Translations under genes and position numbers: made by a program
In this document: positions 1 through 5,086 of the stretch, in pieces
Position numbering within the stretch: position 1 is the first letter of the stretch
Layout: each line of letters begins with the position of its first letter
Assembly (NCBI GenBank): GCA_039029935.1
Contig: JBCCFC010000650.1
Span: 1 to 7,704 of the forward strand
DNA from: G039029935 sp039029935
GTDB lineage: Bacteria; Chloroflexota; Anaerolineae; Caldilineales; Caldilineaceae
DNA length: 7,704 nucleotides
Direction of reading: 5' to 3'
Notes under the pieces: model-generated
Told to the model about the DNA's origin: nothing
Database searches by the model: none
The model's input: only the letters and a program-made list of their open reading frames with translations

Positions 1-750
1 CCCTTATTTTTTGTAATTCTTTTAATGGTGATACCATTTACACGAACACTAAGAGTGTTAGAATTAGTGGTATCTGCTTTTCTCATTTGTTTAATGACAT
101 TTTATTACATAGATTATGTACAAATGTCTGTACGTCAACTCCATTCTTATGGCCTCATATCAGAGTCTGTTTTAGCTAATATTAATCAGCGTTTGAGTTC
201 ATATGCAAACTTTATCTGGCAGACGTTGAATTCTCTACCACTCAGAAAAAATACTATTTTTCAACCTACAAATACACCAATTTATATTTTATGTCTAGGC
301 ATTGGTCTACGATGGGGGATTGGTCGATATGTAACAGATATCCGAATGAAACGACTTGCCCGTGAATATTGGTTACTACTCACAACAGTGATAATTTTAA
401 TATTAACTATCAGCCAGTTGACAGGTTACAACTTCTATTTAATAACAGGTATCAGCCTATTGCTCGCTGTTTTGGGCGTTATAATTGGTGGTGTTTTCCG
501 TGACGTGGCAAAAGGTGTATTTAAATTATTCTTGATGTTTGGACGAGTAATAAGAGTAGGTTGGATGAAATTTGTCCTTATTCTAACCTATCTTGTAAAA
601 TTTTCACGTTCTTTAGTTAAAATAGTTAAACGTTTTTATGAGCGGGTTACCCAACCACTAAGAGAATTGTATCATAAAATTATGGATAGTCTTGAACAAA
701 TAGAATCCAACACTCGCCGAGAACTTGGTGAGATACGTAGTGATGATTAG
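1..750 (+). CDS. Multi-pass membrane protein with MscS-like pore helices (5' partial)
   Basis: The frame is open to the left edge. The first ATG, at 25, has only U-rich sequence before it and no ribosome binding site, and the codons upstream read as more hydrophobic protein (PLFFVILL). I therefore treat the gene as running in from outside. Counting from that ATG there are 241 residues, with hydrophobic segments near 10-29, 86-100, 116-133 and 138-158 and a more basic one near 165-192. The C-terminus is a charged, probably cytoplasmic helix. Residues 116-180 resemble the last two helices of MscS-family channels: a hydrophobic helix, a short turn, a small-residue helix (LLAVLGVIIGGVFRD), then an amphipathic stretch ending in R.G. 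The beta domain that normally follows in MscS is not visible; a basic helix takes its place. It could be a degenerate MscS relative or an unrelated membrane protein. The stop is TAG, directly followed by a hairpin. Confidence 0.6.
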   Translation, partial: PLFFVILLMVIPFTRTLRVLELVVSAFLICLMTFYYIDYVQMSVRQLHSYGLISESVLANINQRLSSYANFIWQTLNSLPLRKNTIFQPTNTPIYILCLGIGLRWGIGRYVTDIRMKRLAREYWLLLTTVIILILTISQLTGYNFYLITGISLLLAVLGVIIGGVFRDVAKGVFKLFLMFGRVIRVGWMKFVLILTYLVKFSRSLVKIVKRFYERVTQPLRELYHKIMDSLEQIESNTRRELGEIRSDD

Positions 751-751
751 A

Positions 752-790
752 AAATAAGGGTATATATCGATATGGTGTATATCCTTATTT
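752..790 (+). terminator. Hairpin directly after the membrane-protein gene
   Basis: The arms 752-765 and 777-790 can form a 14-bp stem, including two G-U pairs, around an 11-nt loop. It begins two bases after the TAG stop. The descending arm ends in TTATTT, but the next bases are A-rich, so this is not a textbook U-tract terminator. Its position in a convergent gap makes a 3'-end function for the plus-strand gene likely. Confidence 0.5.
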
Positions 791-804
791 AAAAAATTTA
801 TTTG

Positions 805-830
805 TCCTAATAATTACCAAATTATTAGGA
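805..830 (-). terminator. Hairpin terminator of the PIN-nuclease operon
   Basis: This is a perfect 11-bp stem (805-815 with 820-830) with the 4-nt loop ACCA. It lies 22 bases past the stop of the minus-strand PIN gene. Read on the minus strand it is followed by an A/T-rich run containing TTTTTT about 8 bases on. On the plus strand it is followed by TTATT, so it may act in both directions. The stem is AT-rich, which makes it a weak intrinsic terminator at best. Confidence 0.55.
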
Positions 831-852
831 TTATTCACGATACAAAGTGCAT

Positions 853-1686
853 TCAAATTCCGGAAATTAATTGTTTGCTCAAAGCCTCACATAAGGGACT
901 GAAATGCTTTTCATTTGTTGTGTATATGGCTGCATTATTTGGTGATTCCAGCGCAATCACAATATCACCTAACGCCCAACAGCTACGCTCTCCTAATGCA
1001 CGGCGATAGCCATTTGCGAGTACATCTGTTAATACATTGAATGCTCTTTGATCTCGTTGTTGAGCTGGTAATGTGGAAAGCCTGCGATGAATGGCTTGTA
1101 ACTCATCAGCGTGTTGTGTAAGAAACTGATCTAATTTGCAAGCTGTTGTCGCAGCCGAACAAGAGAGCCGGGTATTCAGAATGTCTCCAGATGGATATTC
1201 TGGACGCGATAAAACACACCCAGCAATGTCAATATAGGTGTCCTCTTCACTGATGTCAAAGTAGCCATTATCACCCAAATCAACTGAAAAAAAGTCCATC
1301 TCCAAATTAAATCGCATCGTTTGTAAGAATGTGAATAAGCGGTTTTTATGTACACTATTCTGCGGGATTGCATCTTTTATCGTAGCTGTAACAAACTTAC
1401 ATCTGTCACGCGAACGAATCGAAAAATTTCCCTCGCCGCCTGCAAGCCAGCGGTCGATATCACTCAAAAGTACTGTTTGAACAGGGCGTATTGCACACTT
1501 TCTTTCGACAAGGGCGTGAACATAGCGTATATCTTGTAAGATAGTACGCTTAAATTCCATGTAGACAGTTGATGAGGTATATATTCGTTTATTTGTCAAA
1601 TTCTGCTGAATATTCGCCTGTACATCTGCTGTTTGTAGCAATCGATCAATCTGGATTGTTGTATCTAAAAAAATCTCATCAGTCAT
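853..1686 (-). CDS. PIN-like nuclease with large internal insertion (277 aa)
   Basis: I place the start at the ATG at 1686. It overlaps the stop of the upstream gene by one base (TAATG), and the PIN signature begins right after it. A longer reading starts only at a TTG inside the neighbour. Visible PIN features are the N-terminal beta strand with an aspartate (IFLDTTIQIDRLL, D8 and D14), a conserved-type glutamate in SSTVYMEFK (E44), and near the C-terminus an aspartate (D241 in ALGDIVIAL) followed by IYTTNEKHF (N258, E259). The last resembles the usual T-N-D-x-D-F strand end. PIN proteins are metal-dependent RNases that use such acidic residues. Classical VapC toxins are about 130 aa. Here about 195 residues separate E44 from D241, so this is an enlarged PIN-like protein. 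The insertion has no motif I recognise. The gene is probably cotranscribed with and translationally coupled to its upstream partner. The role (toxin, defence effector or RNA processing) is inference. Confidence 0.65.
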   Translation of the reverse strand: MTDEIFLDTTIQIDRLLQTADVQANIQQNLTNKRIYTSSTVYMEFKRTILQDIRYVHALVERKCAIRPVQTVLLSDIDRWLAGGEGNFSIRSRDRCKFVTATIKDAIPQNSVHKNRLFTFLQTMRFNLEMDFFSVDLGDNGYFDISEEDTYIDIAGCVLSRPEYPSGDILNTRLSCSAATTACKLDQFLTQHADELQAIHRRLSTLPAQQRDQRAFNVLTDVLANGYRRALGERSCWALGDIVIALESPNNAAIYTTNEKHFSPLCEALSKQLISGI

Positions 1687-2207
1687 TAAACTTCTTCTTT
1701 GTATAAGGCTGCTAATTTGGCACCGTGCTTGCCCCAATCCATTCGAGTTTCGATTCCTACAGCACGAAATCGGCTACGGCAATCCAAAAGGTTTTTAACT
1801 GTAATGAGTGGTTGTTCTATTACTTGTAGACTATATTCGAAAGCCTCTAATTGTGGCTTAGTAATAGTAGAAAAATTTACCTGACGAATACCCCGCTCCA
1901 GTGAAAAAATTAAACTATGGTGTTCCTTATGATCAATATTGTATTCTTGCCATAGATGGTTGCTAATCAGTTCAGAGAATGCTATAAGCAGTTCTACCCG
2001 TCGATCTAAATCAAAAAAATAGTGTTTAATCTCATTTAAAAGCTGTTTCATCTGCTCAACAACTGTGTACTTTCTACTACCATTCGTTGCCAATGGTAAG
2101 GATGAGATTGACTGATCGGTATCCAAAATTTCTTGTGTATAATCGAAAAGGTAGGATTGACTATTTGTTTTATTGATATGTGTATCTAATATTACTTGGA
2201 CTGTCAT
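1686..2207 (-). CDS. Unknown helical protein, partner of PIN-like nuclease (173 aa)
   Basis: The family is not recognised. The protein is soluble, with no signal peptide or membrane segment. Residues about 45-175 look mostly helical and charged (for example VVEQMKQLLNEIKHYFF and RRVELLIAFSELISNHL), and it ends in a small basic/acidic tail (GAKLAALYKEEV). The first 45 residues look like beta structure or coil. The ATG at 2207 has only a weak purine stretch (GGAACAAG) ahead of it. The TAA stop shares its last base-pair step with the start of the PIN gene (TAATG), which favours coupled synthesis at a fixed ratio and hence a physical complex. By position (first gene, directly before a PIN protein) it would be the antitoxin or regulator, but I see no clear ribbon-helix-helix, HTH or AbrB motif, and it is larger than usual VapB-type antitoxins. 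The gene is AT-rich compared with the kinases. Confidence 0.6.
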   Translation of the reverse strand: MTVQVILDTHINKTNSQSYLFDYTQEILDTDQSISSLPLATNGSRKYTVVEQMKQLLNEIKHYFFDLDRRVELLIAFSELISNHLWQEYNIDHKEHHSLIFSLERGIRQVNFSTITKPQLEAFEYSLQVIEQPLITVKNLLDCRSRFRAVGIETRMDWGKHGAKLAALYKEEV

Positions 2208-2230
2208 ATTTCTTGTTCCAATTCATATAA

Positions 2231-2286
2231 AAACATTCAAAAAGGATACGCACTAAAAAAATTCTGTATATCCTTTTTGAATGTTT
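2231..2286 (-). terminator. 18-bp perfect hairpin upstream of the PIN operon
   Basis: Arms 2231-2248 and 2269-2286 are perfectly complementary over 18 bp, with a 20-nt loop. On the minus strand the second arm ends in GTTTTTATATG, and on the plus strand in GTTTTTTAG, so either direction gives a stem plus U-run. The simplest reading is a terminator for the popT message. Because the best promoter for the PIN operon lies further upstream (2392-2420), the same hairpin would sit in that operon's leader 24 bases before the first start codon, where it could attenuate it or act as an operator. Confidence 0.6.
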
Positions 2287-2332
2287 GTTTTTTAGGATTA
2301 ATATCCCTTACAATTACAATCCTGAGTAGAAA

Positions 2333-2406
2333 CACCTCGCACCACAAGAATGTGATGTAATCTTCGGAAAAGAGGTGAATACTTCATACATAGATTACTA
2401 CACCTC
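2333..2406. repeat. Interleaved short inverted repeats around the PIN-operon promoter
   Basis: The hexamer CACCTC occurs at 2333-2338 and 2401-2406, and its complement GAGGTG at 2372-2377. GTAATCT at 2357-2363 is matched by AGATTAC at 2392-2398. The two pairings cross, so they cannot all form one simple hairpin. They overlap the candidate promoter and could be repressor boxes or alternative RNA folds. On the minus strand, GAGGTG (2406-2401) pairing with CACCTC (2377-2372) followed by TTTT could also be a weak popT terminator. Nothing else recognisable lies in the gap 2287-2426. Confidence 0.35.
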
Positions 2407-2420
2407 CATTGTGTTGTCAA
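2392..2420 (-). promoter_or_regulatory. Candidate sigma70-type promoter for the PIN operon
   Basis: On the minus strand a perfect TTGACA (2420-2415) is followed after 17 bases by TAATCT (2397-2392), the standard spacing. It begins 7 bases past the popT stop codon and points at the 173-aa gene, giving a leader of roughly 180 bases. The -10 box matches the consensus at only three of six positions, so this is a candidate only. The spacer carries GAGGTG, and the -10 region is part of GTAATCT; both have inverted copies downstream. Confidence 0.4.
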
Positions 2421-2426
2421 TCTTCT

Positions 2427-3362
2427 CTAACTTCGCTGTCCCACACGATCCAGCAAAATCACCAACCCAAACCCAACTACCGCAAGCGCAAGCGCAATCA
2501 GCACTCCCATGTTGAACGTGCCGTTGACGCTCATGGCAGGTAGGATATTTGATTCGACGGTTGGAATCATCTCATTATGTCGGTCGAGGATGAAGGCGTC
2601 AACGCGCTTCCACGGCCACACCTTGCGCAGGCTACCGATCATCAATCCGGTGAGCAGGGCAACGGTGATGTTGTGATAGCGTTTGAAGAGCCAACTGAGG
2701 ATTTGGGCAAAGGTGACAATGCCGATGGCGGCACCAATGCCCGCAAACATGATGCTCACCAAATCACGTTGATTGACCGCATTGACAAAAAATTCATACT
2801 TGCTGAGTAATACAAGGATAAATGAGCCAGAAATTCCCGGTAGAATCATGGCACAGATGGCAATCGCTCCACTTAAGATCAGAAACCACCAATCTTCGGG
2901 GGTCTGCACAGGCACTAATCCGACAATGATGTAGGCACCAATGGCCCCAATGAGCAATGCAATGTAGAGTAATGGTGTCCATACGGTTACGCGCTTGCTG
3001 ACCACAATAACTGATGCAACCACAAGACCAAAGAAAAAGGCCCAAAGATAGACGGGCTGATTTTCAAGTAACCACTCAATGCCGGGCAACAAGGTCAGCG
3101 CAGCAAGGACAATCCCAGCAAAGATGGCGGCTAGAAATTTCCAGTTCATGAGTTGAAGGGCTTCACCGATATCAAAGCGAAGCACGGCACGGATAAATTC
3201 AGGTTGACCAATCGCGCGGATACTTTCGAGCAATTCCTCATAAATGCCCAAGATAAAGGCCATTGTCCCACCAGAAACCCCCGGCACAACATCAGCACTC
3301 CCCATGCAAAAGCCACGCGCAACCACACCAACATACCCGACTAAGGATCGTTCTTTTGACAT
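2427..3362 (-). CDS. popT: DUF368 / PopT-type undecaprenyl-phosphate transporter (311 aa)
   Basis: This is an integral membrane protein of the DUF368 family. Family members such as PopT return the lipid carrier undecaprenyl phosphate across the cytoplasmic membrane for reuse in peptidoglycan and other envelope polymers. The family signature is clear and duplicated: GSADVVPGVSGGTMAFILG (residues 21-39) and the related AMILPGISGSFILVLLSKY (171-189), as expected for two inverted halves. TGLMIGSLRKVWPW lies further on. Hydrophobic helices fill the rest, and the C-terminus ends with a helix and DRVGQRS. I choose the ATG at 3362 (MSKERSLVGY). A TTG at 3437 would add 25 polar residues encoded within an inverted repeat. 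No clear Shine-Dalgarno is visible before the ATG, only A-rich sequence. The length is typical of the family. It sits on the same strand as the kinases but behind their terminator, so it is probably its own unit. The family assignment is firm; the exact physiological role is inferred from relatives. Confidence 0.88.
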   Translation of the reverse strand: MSKERSLVGYVGVVARGFCMGSADVVPGVSGGTMAFILGIYEELLESIRAIGQPEFIRAVLRFDIGEALQLMNWKFLAAIFAGIVLAALTLLPGIEWLLENQPVYLWAFFFGLVVASVIVVSKRVTVWTPLLYIALLIGAIGAYIIVGLVPVQTPEDWWFLILSGAIAICAMILPGISGSFILVLLSKYEFFVNAVNQRDLVSIMFAGIGAAIGIVTFAQILSWLFKRYHNITVALLTGLMIGSLRKVWPWKRVDAFILDRHNEMIPTVESNILPAMSVNGTFNMGVLIALALAVVGFGLVILLDRVGQRS

Positions 3363-3378
3363 ATTTTTTAATTTCGTT

Positions 3379-3512
3379 TCTGTAAAATTTTTGGTCCCAA
3401 CATTCGTGACAAAACCTTCCGAGGTGGCGAAAAGCAACTCGCATATCCAAAAAATGCAGCGCCACCTCCCGAAGGTTTAAACCGATAATGATGGGGTAAG
3501 AATCTGTAAAAT
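3379..3512. repeat. Small inverted-repeat element with flanking 10-bp direct repeats in the popT leader
   Basis: The core is a near-perfect inverted repeat. 3412-3419 pairs with 3471-3478 (8 bp) and 3421-3429 pairs with 3460-3468 (9 bp), with a 1x2 internal loop and a 30-nt apical loop that contains GCAT/ATGC. Weaker inverted similarity continues outwards: TTTTGGTCCCAACATT at 3389-3404 against the complement of 3487-3502, 11 of 16 positions by eye. Exactly outside this, TCTGTAAAAT occurs as a direct repeat at 3379-3388 and 3503-3512. This resembles a very small non-autonomous transposable element with a target duplication, or a structured 5' leader of popT. There is no coding capacity. Confidence 0.45.
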
Positions 3513-3516
3513 AAAA

Positions 3517-3540
3517 GTAGGGTCCATAATTGGACCCTAC
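3517..3540 (-). terminator. Intrinsic terminator of the two-kinase operon
   Basis: A perfect 10-bp GC-containing stem (3517-3526 with 3531-3540) with a 4-nt loop is followed on the minus strand by TTTTATTTTA. It lies 43 bases past the stop of the REC-histidine kinase gene. The plus-strand side lacks a T-run, so the direction is clear. It separates the kinase operon from popT. Confidence 0.85.
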
Positions 3541-3583
3541 CATGATTGATTGAAAATGATTGAATAAATAAAATTCTTGCTGA

Positions 3584-5086
3584 TTATACCGCCTTGGGTA
3601 GCTCTACCACAAACCGACTGCCTTGGTTTTTGCCAAGACTCTCGGCCCAGATGCGACAATTCATGGAGTCAATCAGCCGTTTGACAATATAGAGTCCCAG
3701 CCCTGTGGAGCTTTCACCACCTGTAGGCTTGGCACTAAGCTTGGTGAATTTGCGGAACAACATCCCCATGTCATCCTGTGTAAATCCCTGACCTTGATCT
3801 TGAACCTCACAATAAACCTGCCCCTCAAGGCTATAGGTACGCACCCAGACAACCGTATTGTTAGGCGAATATTTGATGGCATTGGAGACAAGATTATCGA
3901 CAACTTGTTTCCATAACGTGGTATCGACCAACGCAAAGGGCAATGCGGGTTCAAACTGTGCGGTTAGCTCGATCTGCTTAGACATGGCACGAGGCTGATA
4001 ACTTTTAATAACCTGCTCGGCTATCATGTTGACATCCGTCGGGTTGGTCTTGACCACCAGCTTACGTGATTCGATACGATTGGCATCCAGCAGATGTTTG
4101 ATGATCGAGTTCATATTGCTCACACTATCGCGTATCCGTGAGAGTCTGTTTTGCAGTTCTGTGCGCGAAAAGGTGTCCAACCGCTGTAAAATCGGGTTGA
4201 TGGTTAGCTGAATGGATGTCAGTGGGTTTTTGAGATCATGTGCAACAATGCCCAACAGTTCATCTTTTTCGTTGAGCAAGTCTTCTAACTGTTGATTCTT
4301 CCACTGTAGTTCGTTTTGCAGCTTTTGCAATGATAAGTGTGTGCGGACACGTGCCAGAACCTCTTCAACCTGAAAAGGTTTTGCAATATAATCAACGCCA
4401 CCAACACGAAACGCCTGCATTTTATCGGCAATATCATCCATTGCACTGATAAAGATGACAGGAATATTGCTCGTCTTCTCATCCATCTTGAGCCGTTGGC
4501 AAACCTCATATCCATCCATTTCGGGCATGTTGATGTCCAATAAAATGAGGTCAGGTGGGGATGTTTTTGCCGCTGCCAAAGCCAATGCACCACTTGGTGC
4601 CGGGCGTACCGTATAGCCCTTCTCAGAAAGCACAGTTGTAAGCAGACGAAGATTCGCATGGGTGTCGTCAACAACCAGTATATCGGCAGGCTTATTGTCA
4701 GGGAAACTTTCGAGCGCGCTCGGACTATAGTAAGCACTATTGGTCAATTGCTCGGCTGAATAGCTGCCTTGCTGATTGCTCCCTGACATCTCGGAAACCC
4801 CGTTTGGTTGTTTGGCAGGATTTCCTGGCGAAACCGTCATATAATTGGAGGCCGATTGTGGTGGAATCATAGGATTAGGAACAGCTGGACTTGGAACAGT
4901 AGGATTGGAGGCAGTAGGATTGGAGGCAGTACGATTGGAGGCAGTACGATTGGAGGCAGTACGATTGGGAGAAGCAGGATTCGATGCACTCTTGGGTTGG
5001 TTGGGAGGGGCGGGCATATCTGTTGGGGTAGATGAGTAGGGTACACTATGTCGCCCTGCGGTATATGGTTTAGAAGTTGTTTGCAT
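3584..5086 (-). CDS. Soluble REC-HisKA-HATPase histidine kinase (500 aa)
   Basis: The start is the ATG at 5086, whose A and T overlap the TAA stop of the upstream kinase (TAATG), with AGAG about 10 bases ahead. A TTG at 5104 would add six residues and is less likely. Residues 1-130 are low-complexity and rich in S, N, P, T and Q, including eight five-residue repeats at 33-72. A receiver domain follows (135-255) with acidic D140/D141, phospho-acceptor D184 (LLDINMPEMDGYE), S214 and K236 (KPF). A short coiled coil leads to HisKA with H283 in IVAHDLKNPLT. The ATPase domain has the N box around N402 (NLVSNAIKYSP), DQGQGF (430-435) and TGLGLY (461-466). All catalytic residues look intact. There is no membrane segment, so it is cytoplasmic. 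A receiver ahead of a kinase core suggests that its activity is controlled by phosphoryl input, plausibly from the cotranscribed hybrid kinase. No output DNA-binding domain is present. Confidence 0.9.
   Translation of the reverse strand: MQTTSKPYTAGRHSVPYSSTPTDMPAPPNQPKSASNPASPNRTASNRTASNRTASNPTASNPTVPSPAVPNPMIPPQSASNYMTVSPGNPAKQPNGVSEMSGSNQQGSYSAEQLTNSAYYSPSALESFPDNKPADILVVDDTHANLRLLTTVLSEKGYTVRPAPSGALALAAAKTSPPDLILLDINMPEMDGYEVCQRLKMDEKTSNIPVIFISAMDDIADKMQAFRVGGVDYIAKPFQVEEVLARVRTHLSLQKLQNELQWKNQQLEDLLNEKDELLGIVAHDLKNPLTSIQLTINPILQRLDTFSRTELQNRLSRIRDSVSNMNSIIKHLLDANRIESRKLVVKTNPTDVNMIAEQVIKSYQPRAMSKQIELTAQFEPALPFALVDTTLWKQVVDNLVSNAIKYSPNNTVVWVRTYSLEGQVYCEVQDQGQGFTQDDMGMLFRKFTKLSAKPTGGESSTGLGLYIVKRLIDSMNCRIWAESLGKNQGSRFVVELPKAV
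4871..4990. repeat. Eight tandem 15-bp repeats inside the kinase gene
   Basis: Eight consecutive 15-base units occupy this stretch, the central ones reading AGGATTGGAGGCAGT or ACGATTGGAGGCAGT. Two adjacent pairs are identical (4901-4930 and 4931-4960), and the outer units are degraded. On the coding (minus) strand each unit gives five residues such as TASNR or TASNP. Because 15 is a multiple of three, gain or loss of a unit changes only the length of the linker. Identical inner copies with decayed outer copies indicate recent slippage-type expansion. Confidence 0.95.

Noticed and set aside
1348..1539. Small plus-strand ORF within the PIN gene
   Set aside because: It is an out-of-frame shadow of the coding minus strand with no ribosome binding site or recognisable domain.
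1687..1737. N-terminal extension of the PIN protein from a TTG at 1737
   Set aside because: It lies wholly inside the upstream gene, adds 17 residues unrelated to a PIN start, and the ATG in TAATG is directly followed by the PIN strand.
3363..3437. Longer popT start (TTG at 3437)
   Set aside because: The extra residues are polar, unlike DUF368 N-termini, and are encoded within the inverted-repeat element. The ATG at 3362 fits the family.
3479..3512. Promoter for popT (TTTACA, 17 bases, TATCGG on the minus strand)
   Set aside because: The -10 box is poor, and the -35 box overlaps the T-run of the kinase terminator. Too weak to list as a feature.
3292..3543. Small minus-strand ORF across the popT leader
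   Set aside because: It spans the kinase terminator and the inverted repeat, overlaps the popT start in another frame and has no protein-like features.
4871..4990. CRISPR array
   Set aside because: The units are 15 bp and contiguous without spacers, and they lie in frame within a coding region.
4808..5039. Plus-strand glycine-rich repeat ORFs opposite the kinase gene
   Set aside because: They are reading shadows of the 15-bp tandem repeat. The minus strand carries the clear kinase.
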